A DNA stretch of 29,703 nt from DATBDE01 sp036270095 (GCA_036270095.1 DATBDE010000037.1:1-29703), one strand, 5' to 3'; positions 1 to 8,366 are shown, numbered from the stretch's first letter. A program made the numbers and translations. Notes: generated by a model not told the origin, from the sequence alone.

Positions 1-1
1 C

Positions 2-1096
2 CCGCCCTTCACGGAGGAGCATGACGCGTTCCGGGCGCAGGCGCGGGCGTTCGTCGCCTCCGAGCTGGCCCCGCACGTGGGCGAGTACGAGCGCGACCGG
101 TGGTTCCCCAACGCGGTGTTCCTGCGCTGCGCGGAGGCGGGCTACCTGGGGCTCAAGTACGAGGAGCGCTACGGGGGCACCGGCGGCGGCTACGTGGCCG
201 ACGCCGTGTGGACCGAGGAGCTCTCGCGGGTCGGCTCGGGCGGGCTGGCCTCGGGCATCGGCGCGCACGCGTCGATCGCCACGCCGCCGATCTGGAAGTT
301 CGGCACCGAGGAGCAGAAGCAGCGCTACCTCGTCCCGGCCATCCGGGGCGAGAAGATCGGCGCCCTCGGGATCACCGAGCCCGACGCCGGCTCCGACGTG
401 GCGGGCATCAAGACCCGGGCCGAGCGCGTCGACGGCGGCTTCGTCGTCAACGGCGAGAAGACGTTCATCACCAACGGGGTCCGGGCCGACTTCATCGTCA
501 CCGCCGTCAAGACGACGTCCGACGGCGGCCACCACGGGCTCTCGTTCCTGGTCGTCGACAGCGGCGAGGGCGTGACCTCGAGCAAGCTGGAGAAGCTCGG
601 CTGGCACGCCTCGGACACGGCGACGATCGCCTTCGCGGACGTGTTCGTGCCCGAGGAGCAGTTGCTGGGCGAGCTCGACCGCGGCTTCTACCTGATCATG
701 GCCAACTTCCAGTGGGAGCGGCTGCTGATGGCCCTGGGCGCGGTCGGCGCCATGGCCCACCTGGTCGAGCTGCTGGCCGAGCGGCTGGGCCGAGGAACGC
801 CGTCGCAATCCCAGCGCCACCGCGTGGCCGAGGCCGCGGTGGCGCTAGACGCCGGCCGCTCTCTCACCTACCACGCCCTGCGGCTGTTCGTGGCCGGGCG
901 CGACGCCGTGCCCGAGGTGACGATGGCCAAGCTCGCCACGCAGCGCGCGGCCTACGAGACGGCCGACGCCGCCCTCGACCTGCTCGGCGACGAGCCCGCG
1001 CTGGCCCGCGCCGCTCGCGATGCGCGCCTCGGCCCCATCGGCGGCGGCACCGACGAGATCATGAAGGAGATCCTTGGGAAGACGCTGGGGCTCTAG
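2..1096 (+). CDS. Acyl-CoA dehydrogenase, 5' end cut by window edge
   Basis: FAD-dependent alpha,beta-dehydrogenation of an acyl-CoA thioester, presumably in fatty-acid or branched-chain catabolism. The frame is open from base 2, so the true start lies upstream; 364 residues are visible, close to full family length (about 380). The flavin/substrate signature TEPDAGSDVAG is near residue 126, and the C-terminus has the GGGTDEIMKEILGK motif. The usual MCAD catalytic Glu in 'YEGT' is Gly here. A Glu in NFQWERL (near residue 239) sits where the isovaleryl-/long-chain-type enzymes keep their base, so the LCAD/IVD-like arrangement is inferred. The stop overlaps the convergent small secreted gene by a few bases. 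The chain length of the substrate cannot be read from the sequence. Confidence 0.93.
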   Translation, partial: PPFTEEHDAFRAQARAFVASELAPHVGEYERDRWFPNAVFLRCAEAGYLGLKYEERYGGTGGGYVADAVWTEELSRVGSGGLASGIGAHASIATPPIWKFGTEEQKQRYLVPAIRGEKIGALGITEPDAGSDVAGIKTRAERVDGGFVVNGEKTFITNGVRADFIVTAVKTTSDGGHHGLSFLVVDSGEGVTSSKLEKLGWHASDTATIAFADVFVPEEQLLGELDRGFYLIMANFQWERLLMALGAVGAMAHLVELLAERLGRGTPSQSQRHRVAEAAVALDAGRSLTYHALRLFVAGRDAVPEVTMAKLATQRAAYETADAALDLLGDEPALARAARDARLGPIGGGTDEIMKEILGKTLGL

Positions 1097-1434
1097 GGGG
1101 AGCCGACCGTCGTTACCTTGCGGCCGCGCGAGGCCGTGCAGGTGAGCTTGCCCGCCTCGCCCTGCGAGCTCGAGAACTTGATCTTGCAGGTGTAGACGCC
1201 GACCCTGACCGACGGCGGCGGGTCGACCTGCCCGAAGCCCACCTGCTTGATCCACTGCTTGATCAGGGACTTCGCGCTCGAGCAGCTCACGTTGACCGCG
1301 GTGATGTCGGACCAGAAGCCCTTCGACAGCGTTCCGGAGCAGCTCCTGGCCGAGGCGGAGCCGGGGACGGCGAGCAGGAGGGCGACGACGAAGGCGAGGG
1401 GAAGGAGGCGCGCGGGCTTCATGGCGTGTGACAT
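1093..1434 (-). CDS. Small secreted protein, function unknown
   Basis: A 113-residue protein of no family I recognise. The N-terminus is a clear Sec signal peptide (positive MKPAR, hydrophobic LLPLAFVVALLLAVPG, then SASA-R as a likely cleavage site). The mature part, about 83 residues, has four Cys (in RSCSG, VSCSS, YTCKI and LTCTA), which suggests two disulfides in an exported fold. The start could be ATG 1434 or the internal ATG at 1422, which puts the signal peptide at the very N-terminus. Neither has a good Shine-Dalgarno sequence. It converges on the acyl-CoA dehydrogenase gene and diverges from the Rpf-like gene 85 bp away. Confidence 0.72.
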   Translation of the reverse strand: MSHAMKPARLLPLAFVVALLLAVPGSASARSCSGTLSKGFWSDITAVNVSCSSAKSLIKQWIKQVGFGQVDPPPSVRVGVYTCKIKFSSSQGEAGKLTCTASRGRKVTTVGSP

Positions 1435-1518
1435 TAACGGAAGCGACGGCCCCGCCGGGGTTCTTGCAAGACGGCGCCCGGACCGTCGACGGCGGGTGGT
1501 CTAGCGTCCGGCCGCGCC

Positions 1519-2544
1519 TTGACCGTCTCGTCGCGGACCATCCTCGCCGCCGCCGTCGCGGCGGTCGTGCTTCCCCTCGCGCTGTGGTCGTTCCTGCCCG
1601 GGAAGACCCAGGCGCAGAGCGCCACGAAGCTGCAGAACCAGCTCAACGGGTCGCAGAACAACGAGAAGCGGCTGTCGGCCAGCGCGGCCACGTTCGCCAA
1701 GCTCGTCCGCGACATCTCGGGCGACATCGCGCTGCTGCAGAAGCGCCTGGACGCCGTCCAGGCCGACCTCGACACCGCCCGTCAGCAGCTCTCCACCACC
1801 CGCACCCAGCTGCGCTCCCAGCGCGCCCGCCTGGCCCGGCTGCGCGGCCGCCTGGCCAAAGCCAAGGTCGTGCTCGCCCAACGGCTCGTCTCCGGCTACG
1901 AGAACGGCAACCCGGACATCATCGACGTGCTCTTCAACGCCCACGGCTTCGCCGACCTGCTCGAGCGGGCCGAGTTCCTCAAGCGCTTCCAGAACCAGGA
2001 CGCCGCGATCATCGACGCGGTCAAGCAGGCCAAGCGCGAGTCCGAGTCCGCAGCGGCCAAGCTGGCCAAGCTGACCCGCAAGCGCCAGCAGATCGCGTCG
2101 GCCTACACGAAGCGCCGCAACGCCCTACAGAGCATGCAGTCGGCCATGGACGCCAAGCGCGCGGCCTACCAGCGCGCCCGCCAGGCGCGGCTGGAGGCCC
2201 TGAGCCACGCGCGCGCGAACAGCACGCGCCTGCAGCACCAGCTCACGAAGCTGCTGGGCGCCGAGTCCAACGCCTCCAACGCGGGGCCCGGCGGGCCCTG
2301 GGCGATCCCGTGGGCGGTCGTGCAGTGCGAGTCGGGCGGCCAGAACCTGCCGCCCAACTGGGCCACCGCGTCGGGCTACTACCAGATCATCATCCCCACC
2401 TGGAAGGGGTTCGGCGGGCCGACGGCGCAGGCCTACCAGGCCTCGAGGGCCGTACAGGACGCGATCGCGTCCAAGATCTGGGACGGCGGCGCCGGCGCCA
2501 ACAACTGGGACTGCTTCCGGCTGCTGCACACCGGGCACCTCTAG
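1519..2544 (+). CDS. Secreted coiled-coil protein with Rpf/lysozyme-like transglycosylase domain
   Basis: Probable peptidoglycan-cleaving or wall-remodelling protein of 341 residues. Residues 1-33 form a signal peptide or membrane anchor. Residues about 35-245 are long charged helices with a PcsB-like coiled-coil pattern, including the GYENGNPDIIDVLFNAHGFADLLER block typical of wall-hydrolase regulators. Residues about 262-341 resemble the resuscitation-promoting-factor/transglycosylase-like fold: VVQCESGG carries the expected catalytic Glu (residue 271), followed by SGYYQI, FGG, a QA.QASRAVQDAIASKIW helix and a final Cys. The frame has only one usable start, TTG at 1519, because a stop lies at 1435. 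Cleavage of glycan strands is inferred from the family. The gene ends just before a strong hairpin. Confidence 0.85.
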   Translation: MTVSSRTILAAAVAAVVLPLALWSFLPGKTQAQSATKLQNQLNGSQNNEKRLSASAATFAKLVRDISGDIALLQKRLDAVQADLDTARQQLSTTRTQLRSQRARLARLRGRLAKAKVVLAQRLVSGYENGNPDIIDVLFNAHGFADLLERAEFLKRFQNQDAAIIDAVKQAKRESESAAAKLAKLTRKRQQIASAYTKRRNALQSMQSAMDAKRAAYQRARQARLEALSHARANSTRLQHQLTKLLGAESNASNAGPGGPWAIPWAVVQCESGGQNLPPNWATASGYYQIIIPTWKGFGGPTAQAYQASRAVQDAIASKIWDGGAGANNWDCFRLLHTGHL

Positions 2545-2545
2545 G

Positions 2546-2608
2546 AAGGGGTCAAGTCTTTCCTTGCCGCACCGGAGTCCGGTGCGGCAATTCAAGACTT
2601 GACCCCTT
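2546..2608. terminator. 63-nt double palindrome between convergent genes
   Basis: Outer arms 2546-2560 and 2594-2608 match over 15 bp, and inner arms 2564-2575 and 2579-2590 match over 12 bp. They are separated by a symmetric 3-nt internal loop and a 3-nt apical loop. The element fills the gap between the convergent stops at 2544 and 2619, so it can act as a bidirectional terminator. The outer arm (GGGGTCAAGTCTT) is AT-richer than its surroundings and looks like an imported REP/MITE-type element. That origin is an inference. Confidence 0.8.
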
Positions 2609-2616
2609 GTGGTTTC

Positions 2617-3384
2617 CTAGGTCTGGGCGCAGACCGCTGACGCGGTCACCTTGAACGTCGAGTTCGAGTTGTTGTTGCTCGGGCCGGTCACGACCGCCGT
2701 GACCGTCGCGCTCGTGTTGCTCGTCGGCGCGATGCTCTGGATCACGGCCTGGCCATTGGCGCCGTTGGACGACTGGCTGATCTGGCCGCCCTGGGAGATG
2801 ATGTTGGTGCCCGAGGGGCAGTTCACCGTCTGGGACTGGGTCCCACCCTGGGTCTTGGTGACGCTCCCCGACTGCGTCGAGACCTGCTGGTAGTTCGCGA
2901 ACAGCTGCGTCGGCAGCAGGCCGCCGACCATGTTGGCGTTCAGGTTCGTGACCATGCCGGTGGCGTTGTCGCTGATCGCGAACGGCGTCGCCTGGCCGGA
3001 GCCGCTGGTCTGGAACTGCGCCGCGACGAGGCCGCGCGTGCGGTACGTCGCCGCGAGCCCGGTGCCCGAGTTCACGTTGTTCTCACACGCCTGCGCAGTG
3101 GGCGTCGTGTTGCAGGTCTGCGCCGAGGCGCCGCCGTTCCCGTTGCCGGAGTTGCGCACGAGCAGCGTGTAGCGGTTGCTGGACGTGAAGGTCTGGCTGC
3201 CCCCGCCCTGCGCGATCGCGAAAGCCGGCGCGAGTAGCGCAGCGAAGGCAACCGCCGCCGCGAGCAGCCAGGTCCCGCGGCTGTACCGGCCGCGGATCCT
3301 GCCGCGGCGCTTGGGCTCCTGCGCTGCTGGATACCGGTTCGCCCAGGCCTCGACCCAGGCGTCCTGCTCACGTGACCTACTCAC
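2617..3384 (-). CDS. Asn/Ser/Gln-rich membrane-anchored or exported protein
   Basis: A 255-residue protein that I do not recognise as a named family. Residues 1-36 are charged and cytoplasmic. Residues about 38-59 are one hydrophobic segment ending APAFAIAQG, which can be a long signal peptide or a type II anchor. The outer part is unusually rich in Asn, Ser, Thr, Gln and Gly, with blocks such as NGNGGASAQTCN, NSGTGLAATYRTRG and VTGPSNNNSNSTF, and four or more Cys. This is a surface-protein composition. The start is GTG at 3384 because an AGGGGG Shine-Dalgarno lies about 8 bases upstream. It diverges from the SDR gene at 3524 across 139 bp. Confidence 0.75.
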   Translation of the reverse strand: MSRSREQDAWVEAWANRYPAAQEPKRRGRIRGRYSRGTWLLAAAVAFAALLAPAFAIAQGGGSQTFTSSNRYTLLVRNSGNGNGGASAQTCNTTPTAQACENNVNSGTGLAATYRTRGLVAAQFQTSGSGQATPFAISDNATGMVTNLNANMVGGLLPTQLFANYQQVSTQSGSVTKTQGGTQSQTVNCPSGTNIISQGGQISQSSNGANGQAVIQSIAPTSNTSATVTAVVTGPSNNNSNSTFKVTASAVCAQT

Positions 3385-3523
3385 CGTTCAACCCCCTTGG
3401 AGTGGTGTGGACTTCCGGCTACTCCCCGCGCGCGAACTTACAGCAGGAACCGGCGGTGGCGGCGCTGCTTTTACAAAACTCCGGCTATAAAGCCCGGCGC
3501 GAACAACCAGAAGGAGACTGCAG
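3385..3523. promoter_or_regulatory. Divergent intergenic promoter region
   Basis: This 139-bp gap separates divergent genes at 3384 (minus) and 3524 (plus). It contains the AT-rich stretch TTTTACAAAACTCCGGCTATAAA. The TATAAA at 3486-3491 lies 32 bases before the SDR start and could be a -10 element. No good -35 at 16-18 bp was found. An AGAAGGAG ribosome-binding site precedes ATG 3524. The promoter call is tentative. Confidence 0.4.
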
Positions 3524-4351
3524 ATGGGCGTTCTCGACGGGAAGGTGGCCGTCCTCACCGGAAGCGCACGCGGCATCGGCCGCGCCACGGCCGAGCTCCT
3601 GGCCGAGCAGGGAGCACGCGTCCTCATCAACGACCTCGACGGCGACGTGGCCGAGCAGGCTGCCGATGAAATCGCGGGCGAGACCGTCGCCTTCGCTGGC
3701 GACCTCACGCACGTGGGCGTGCCCGACGAGATGATCAAGCGCGTGGTCGACGAATGGGGCCAGCTCGACATCGTCGTCAACAACGCCGGCTACACGTGGG
3801 ACGGGCCCATCCACAAGATGACCGACGACCAGTTCCAGGCCATGATCGACATCCACAACGTCGTCCCCTTCCGGGTCCTGCGCGCGGCGGCGCCACACCT
3901 GCGCGAGCCGGCCAAGCAGGAGCGCGAGGAGGGCCGCGAGGTCTTTCGCAAGGTCGTGAACATCAGCTCGGTCTCGGGGACCATGGGCAACGCCGGCCAG
4001 GCCAACTACTCGTCCGGCAAGGCCGGCGTCGTCGGCCTGACCAAGACGCTGGCCAAGGAGTGGGGCCAGTTCAAGATCAACGTCAACGCCGTCGCGTTCG
4101 GCTACATCGAGACGCGCCTGACCGCGTCCAAGGAGGAGGCCAACGTGATCACCAAGGACGGCAAGGAGATCCAGCTCGGCATCCCCGAGCAGCTGCGCTC
4201 GCTGGCGCCGATGATGATCCCGCTCGGGCGCCCGGGCACCCCCGCCGAGGCCGCCGGCGGCGTGTTCTTCCTGTGCTCGCCGTGGTCCAACTACGTGCAC
4301 GGCCAGGTGCTCAACGTCACCGGCGGGCAGTTCGGCGGGATGACGACGTAG
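3524..4351 (+). CDS. SDR-family oxidoreductase, FabG-like
   Basis: NAD(P)-dependent short-chain dehydrogenase/reductase of 275 residues, of the 3-oxoacyl-ACP/3-hydroxyacyl-CoA type. The cofactor motif TGSARGIG is near residues 12-19, the DL residues follow beta-4, NNAG is near 86-89, the catalytic Ser lies in NISSVSG, and YSSGK carries the Tyr and Lys of the catalytic tetrad. An insertion with REPAKQEREEGREVF before the Ser strand is longer than in FabG. A C-terminal GIPEQLRSLAPMMIPLGRPG loop probably forms the substrate lid. The start ATG 3524 has the Shine-Dalgarno AGAAGGAG. The gene abuts the convergent metalloprotease gene. The substrate is unknown, but other acyl-CoA genes in the window suggest fatty-acyl metabolism. 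Confidence 0.92.
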   Translation: MGVLDGKVAVLTGSARGIGRATAELLAEQGARVLINDLDGDVAEQAADEIAGETVAFAGDLTHVGVPDEMIKRVVDEWGQLDIVVNNAGYTWDGPIHKMTDDQFQAMIDIHNVVPFRVLRAAAPHLREPAKQEREEGREVFRKVVNISSVSGTMGNAGQANYSSGKAGVVGLTKTLAKEWGQFKINVNAVAFGYIETRLTASKEEANVITKDGKEIQLGIPEQLRSLAPMMIPLGRPGTPAEAAGGVFFLCSPWSNYVHGQVLNVTGGQFGGMTT

Positions 4352-6049
4352 CTAGTAGATGAAGCGGGCGCGCCGGCTCTTGCGCTTCTTGGCCTTGGGC
4401 GGCTTCGGCACCGAGACCCTGCCGGCGGACACCGGCGTGCCCGGCACGAAGTTCACCGACTGCGGCGTCAGCGTCAGCGTGTAGCGGCCCTTCTTCACCC
4501 GCCGCGACAGCGTGAAACGCAGCTTGTTCGTGCCCGGGACCACCGAGAACGTCCTGCTCGTGCTCGTGGCCTTGGCGGCCGCGTGGGCCACGAGCTTGGC
4601 CTTGCCGCCGGCCAGCGTGGCCACCACGAAGCCGGCGGCCGAGCTCTGGACGGTGAGCTTGATGATGCGCGAGCGGCCCGAGCGCGACACCTTCGGCTTG
4701 CCGCTCAGGCTCAGCGTCGGCACCGGGATCGGGATCCCCGTCTGCTGCTGCGGAATCGGCGTGGTCTGCTTCGGGGGCGTGGTCGTGCCCCCGCCCGTGG
4801 CCGGCGGCGGCGTAGTGGCGTTGGCCGACAGCGAGATCGGCACGGCGTCGGCGGTCAGCGACGGGTTGCTCACCGCGACGGTGTAGGACGTGTTCAGGTT
4901 GAACGGGATGTCGGCGTGGGCGCCGGTGGCCCCGTTGGTCAGCGGGACCCGCGCGCCCGTCGGCGTGCCGAAGCGCATCAGGCTGGCCTGCACGCCCGAA
5001 CTGCCCGGCCAGCCGACGTCGAGGTGCAGGGTGGCGTCGCATTGGCCCGAGCAGGCGTTCGAGGTCAGCCGGTAGAAGCGCGTCGCCAGGTGGTTGAGGG
5101 TGTCGGCCTGGTTCGTGCTGGTGTTCGCGTTGACCCCGAGCACGGTGTCGGAGGACAGGCGCGGGAAGCCGCCGGACAGCAGCGGCGTCGGCCAATCGGC
5201 GGCGTTGACGGTGGCGGCGTAGTCGGCGAACACGGCCCCCAGCGTCGTGCCGCGCGCGACGAGGGCGGCGTTCATCCACTGGGTCTGGCCGCCGGCCGGC
5301 GCGCTGTTGGCCTGGGCGAAGTCGTCCTGGACCACGGCGGCCCCGAACCGCTCGTTCTCGAACTCGAAGAACGGCCACTCGCCGTAGAGCACCTCAGTGC
5401 TGGAGTCGGGGAAGTCGAGCGTCTGCCCCACCCCGAGCGTGCGCTGGTAGGTGGGCTGGTGGCCGCCGTCGTTGCCGGCGGCCAGAGCGCCGATCCACGA
5501 CGCCGAGGCCTCGCGCATCATCACCCGGTTGGTTCCGGCCAGCGAGCTCAGCGCGACCGAAGAGATCCCGAGCTGGACGGTGTGGAAGAACTCGTGCGCG
5601 ATCGTCGATTTGTTGGCCACGATGTTCGGGTTGATGTAGATCCAGCCCGTCTGGCTGCCGCTGTCGGGGCTCATGAAGCCGTTGCAGCCGCAGGGGCTTC
5701 CCGCGCTGGTGCAGCCGGCGTCGGCGTAGACCCAGACGTCGGTGCGGGCGTCGGGATTGTTGCCGGCCGGAGCGGTGACGGTGTTGTCGGGCGGTGGCGG
5801 TTGGAAGCTGAACGGGGGGTTGAGCTCGAGGCTGCGCCCGGCGTCGGCGTCGGACAAGAGCCCCGACGCCTGGGTGGCGTTGATCGCGCCGGGGTTGTAG
5901 TGGACGAGGAAGTTCGTGCTCCCTACCGTCGACGTCGCCCCGGTCATCCCGTCGCAGGTGTTGCGGGTGCCAGCCGCGCTGGCGGGGCCCGCCGCCGCGA
6001 GGACGAGCACGGCTGCGGCCGTCGCCGCGATGGCTCCCGTTCTGAGCAC
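4352..6049 (-). CDS. Secreted zinc metalloprotease with HEFFH motif (MXAN_6640-like)
   Basis: A 565-residue exported protein. Residues 1-26 are a signal peptide ending SAAG. Residues about 35-260 look like a gluzincin domain: HEFFH at 152-156 gives two zinc His and the general-base Glu, and Glu180 in MMREASASW is a plausible third ligand. The HEFFHTVQ...EA.A.W pattern is that of the MXAN_6640/DUF6055-type putative metalloproteases. Residues about 290-410 are a beta-sandwich-like region (NTSYTVAVSNPSL). A Pro/Thr-rich linker (TPPPATGGGTTTPPKQTTP) leads to a final beta domain and a very basic tail (PKAKKRKSRRARF) that may bind the wall. The start is GTG 6049. A GGAGG lies only about 1 base from it, so the start is not certain. 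It sits 22 bp downstream of pyrophosphatase on the same strand. Confidence 0.8.
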   Translation of the reverse strand: MLRTGAIAATAAAVLVLAAAGPASAAGTRNTCDGMTGATSTVGSTNFLVHYNPGAINATQASGLLSDADAGRSLELNPPFSFQPPPPDNTVTAPAGNNPDARTDVWVYADAGCTSAGSPCGCNGFMSPDSGSQTGWIYINPNIVANKSTIAHEFFHTVQLGISSVALSSLAGTNRVMMREASASWIGALAAGNDGGHQPTYQRTLGVGQTLDFPDSSTEVLYGEWPFFEFENERFGAAVVQDDFAQANSAPAGGQTQWMNAALVARGTTLGAVFADYAATVNAADWPTPLLSGGFPRLSSDTVLGVNANTSTNQADTLNHLATRFYRLTSNACSGQCDATLHLDVGWPGSSGVQASLMRFGTPTGARVPLTNGATGAHADIPFNLNTSYTVAVSNPSLTADAVPISLSANATTPPPATGGGTTTPPKQTTPIPQQQTGIPIPVPTLSLSGKPKVSRSGRSRIIKLTVQSSAAGFVVATLAGGKAKLVAHAAAKATSTSRTFSVVPGTNKLRFTLSRRVKKGRYTLTLTPQSVNFVPGTPVSAGRVSVPKPPKAKKRKSRRARFIY

Positions 6050-6071
6050 GCCTCCGTAACCCGGTGCGAGC

Positions 6072-6581
6072 CTACTCGGTGCTGGACTGCTCGCGCTCGC
6101 GCCAGCGCTCGCGCGAGCGCTCGATCTCGACCAGCGCCTCCTCGAGCGGGTACCAGCCGTCGACCACGACGACCTTGCCCTCCGGCCCCTTGTACATGCC
6201 GAAGAAGTGGGCGATCTCCTCGCGCAGCTGCTCGGGCAGCTCCTCGAGCTCGTCGTAGATGTTCCAGTTCGGGTCCTTGCAGGGCACGAAGAGGATCTTG
6301 TCGTCCGGGCCCTTCTCGTCGCTCATCCGGAACAGCGCGATCGGCTTGGCCTTGATCACGCAGCCCGGGAACGTCGGCTCGGACACGCAGACCATGGCGT
6401 CGAGGGGGTCGTCGTCGAGCGCCCAGGTCTCCGGGATGAAGCCGTAGTCGGTCGGATAGACGACGGACGAGAACAGGAAGCGATCGAGCGTGATGACCCC
6501 GAGCTCGTGGTCCCATTCGTACTTGTTGCGCGAGCCCTTGGGGATCTCGATCACGACCGGGATCGGGTCGGCCTCGCTCAT
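6072..6581 (-). CDS. ppa: Inorganic pyrophosphatase (family I)
   Basis: Cytoplasmic hydrolysis of pyrophosphate to phosphate, which pulls biosynthetic reactions forward. At 169 residues it has the usual bacterial family I length. The signature DDDPLD lies at residues 56-61 (canonical DGDPLD), preceded by VVYPTDYGFIPETW. EIPKGSRNKYEWD provides the Lys/Arg/Glu active-site set, and KDPNWNIYDELEELP and FF.MYKGPEGK complete the fold. The first D of DDDPLD replaces the usual Gly and keeps the metal-binding Asp residues. ATG 6581 is back to back with the cation-efflux gene on the other strand. The metalloprotease gene lies 22 bp downstream and may be co-transcribed. Confidence 0.96.
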   Translation of the reverse strand: MSEADPIPVVIEIPKGSRNKYEWDHELGVITLDRFLFSSVVYPTDYGFIPETWALDDDPLDAMVCVSEPTFPGCVIKAKPIALFRMSDEKGPDDKILFVPCKDPNWNIYDELEELPEQLREEIAHFFGMYKGPEGKVVVVDGWYPLEEALVEIERSRERWREREQSSTE

Positions 6582-6606
6582 GGGTGAGAGACTCTACGCT
6601 GCGGCC

Positions 6607-7542
6607 GTGAGCCACGATCACGATCCCGCGCACGGTGCCCGTGAGGCCGACACGAAGCGCCTCGCGATCGCGCTTGCGCTGATCCTGACCTTCATGGCCT
6701 TCGAGGTCGCGATGGCCGTCGTCGCCTCCTCGCTGGCCCTGCTCTCCGACGCGGCGCACATGCTCACCGACGCGGCCGCGCTCGGCCTGGCCATCGTCGC
6801 GGCGCGGCTGGCCGCGCGCCCCGCTCGCGGCGCCATGACCTACGGGCTGGGGCGGGCCGAGATCCTGTCGGCCCAGCTCAACGGGGCGACGCTGATCATC
6901 CTGGCCGCCTTCATCGTCTTCGAGGCGATCGTGCGCCTGGTCAATCCGCCCGACGTCAAGGGTGGGATCGTGCTCGTCGTCGCCAGCGTCGGCGTGGTGT
7001 TCAACGTGTTCGCCTCAGCGGTGCTGGCCGGCGGCGGCAAGGGCGAGCGCTCGCTGAACGTCGAGGGCGCGCTCCAGCACGTCCTCAACGACCTCTATGC
7101 GTTCATCGCCACCGCGCTGGCGGGCGTGATCGTGCTCGTCAGCGGCTTTGACCGCGCCGACCCGATCGCGTCCTTGGTCGTGGCCGCGCTCATGCTGCGG
7201 TCGGGCATCTCGCTGTTGGTGAAGTCCGGGCGGGTGTTCCTCGAGGCCGCGCCCGAGGGGATCGACCCCAACGCGATCGGCCGCGACCTGGCCGCCCAGC
7301 CTGGCGTGGTCGAGGTCCACGACCTCCACGTGTGGGAGGTCACCTCCGGGTTCCCCGCCCTGTCGGCCCACATCGTGGTCAAGGCCGACGCCGACTGCCA
7401 CGGCGTGCGGCGCGAGCTGGCCCGGCGCGTGCAGGACCAGTTCGGCATCGAGCACACCACGCTGCAAGTCGATCACGAGACCCGCCGCGGGCTCATCGAC
7501 ATCGAGCCCGCACCGGCGACCGCGTCTCACCCGATCGAGTAG
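6607..7542 (+). CDS. Cation diffusion facilitator (zinc/cobalt efflux)
   Basis: Proton-coupled export of Zn2+ or a similar divalent metal across the inner membrane. The protein has a His-rich N-terminus (SHDHDPAH), six predicted membrane helices between about residues 18 and 210, and a C-terminal cytoplasmic ferredoxin-like domain (VHDLHVWEVTSGFPALSAHIVV). The metal site is visible as SDAAHMLTD in helix 2 (Asp48, His51 and Asp55 region) and HVLNDLYAF in helix 5. A variable loop between helices 4 and 5 (GGGKGERSLN) is short and not His-rich. GTG 6607 was chosen because family members begin with this His-rich stretch. ATG 6580 is in frame but would overlap the ppa start and lacks a ribosome site. 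Confidence 0.92.
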   Translation: MSHDHDPAHGAREADTKRLAIALALILTFMAFEVAMAVVASSLALLSDAAHMLTDAAALGLAIVAARLAARPARGAMTYGLGRAEILSAQLNGATLIILAAFIVFEAIVRLVNPPDVKGGIVLVVASVGVVFNVFASAVLAGGGKGERSLNVEGALQHVLNDLYAFIATALAGVIVLVSGFDRADPIASLVVAALMLRSGISLLVKSGRVFLEAAPEGIDPNAIGRDLAAQPGVVEVHDLHVWEVTSGFPALSAHIVVKADADCHGVRRELARRVQDQFGIEHTTLQVDHETRRGLIDIEPAPATASHPIE

Positions 7543-7976
7543 CTCACCCAGTCCCCGCGGGTGCCGCCCATCTTGGCGTAGAAGGCCTGCGCGCGCTCGT
7601 TGTCGGCCGCGGTCTGCCACTCCATCTCCGCGCAGCCGCGCTCGCGGGTGACGGCCAGGGCGGCCTGGAACAGCGCCGTGGCCGCGCCGGTGCCGCGGGC
7701 GCGATCGTCGAGGTAGAGGTCGTTGAGGATCGCGATGCGATCGGCACGCAGAGTGCTCCAGGTGAAGTAGAGCGTGGCGAAGCCGACCAGGGCGCGGTCG
7801 CCTTCGACCACGAGCTGCGTGCCCTCGCAGCCCTCGGCGAGCAGGTCGACGAGCGCCTCGAGCCGCTCGCGCGGCGGGCGCGGGGACCGGTAGAAGTCGA
7901 CGATGTAGGCGTCCATGAGGGCCAGCAGCGCGTCGCGGTCGGCGGGCGTGGGAGGGCGAACGACGGGCTCGGGCAT
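7527..7976 (-). CDS. GNAT-family N-acetyltransferase
   Basis: A 149-residue acetyl-CoA-dependent acyltransferase. It begins VVRPPTPADRDALLALMDAY, the usual first strand and helix. The motif A region is ILNDLYLDDRARGTGAATALF, with RARGTGAA as the acetyl-CoA pyrophosphate loop, followed by MEWQTAADNERAQAFYAKMGG, where the Asn and Tyr form motif B. The acceptor is unknown. ATG 7976 gives the standard length. The 3' end overlaps the convergent cation-efflux gene by 16 bp. The start lies 18 bp from the divergent cupin gene, so the two promoters must overlap the coding ends. Confidence 0.9.
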   Translation of the reverse strand: MPEPVVRPPTPADRDALLALMDAYIVDFYRSPRPPRERLEALVDLLAEGCEGTQLVVEGDRALVGFATLYFTWSTLRADRIAILNDLYLDDRARGTGAATALFQAALAVTRERGCAEMEWQTAADNERAQAFYAKMGGTRGDWVSYSIG

Positions 7977-7994
7977 GGGCGTAGACTCGCACCG

Positions 7995-8366
7995 ATGAAG
8001 GTCGTCAAACCCGGGGCGGAGCACGAGGTCCCGCGCGGCGTCCTCGGGGGCGCCGAGATCTCGCAGGCCACGACGGGAGCCCACAACATCTACATGGGCG
8101 TGTTCCGCGTCCCGCCGGGCGCCCGCTCGCGCCCGCACTACCACGCCCAGTGCGAGAGCGCGGTCTACGTCCTCGACGGGCGCCTGCGCGTGTCCTGGGG
8201 CGACGACCTCGAGCACGAGGCCGAGCTCGAGGCCCGCGACCTCGTCTACGTCCCTCCGCGCGAGACCCACATCATCGAGAACTTGTCCGAGACCGAGGCC
8301 GCCGACTACGTGGTGGCCCGCAACTCGCCCCACGAGGACTCGGTCGAGGTTCCCTGGGCGGGCTAG
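7995..8366 (+). CDS. Single-domain cupin protein
   Basis: A 123-residue cupin. The first metal motif reads RPHYHAQCESAVYVLDGRLRV (His, His, Glu), and the second supplies His in PPRETHIIENLSE. The full set of ligands suggests a bound metal. The role is unknown: such small cupins can be isomerases, dioxygenase-like enzymes or sensors. The start ATG 7995 gives the beta-strand leader VVKPGAEHEVPRG. It is followed after 18 bp by the lipase gene on the same strand, so co-transcription is possible. Confidence 0.88.
   Translation: MKVVKPGAEHEVPRGVLGGAEISQATTGAHNIYMGVFRVPPGARSRPHYHAQCESAVYVLDGRLRVSWGDDLEHEAELEARDLVYVPPRETHIIENLSETEAADYVVARNSPHEDSVEVPWAG

Noticed and set aside
6580..6606. ATG 6580 as start of the cation-efflux protein
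   Set aside because: It adds GERLYAAA before the His-rich N-terminus, has no ribosome site and overlaps the ppa start.
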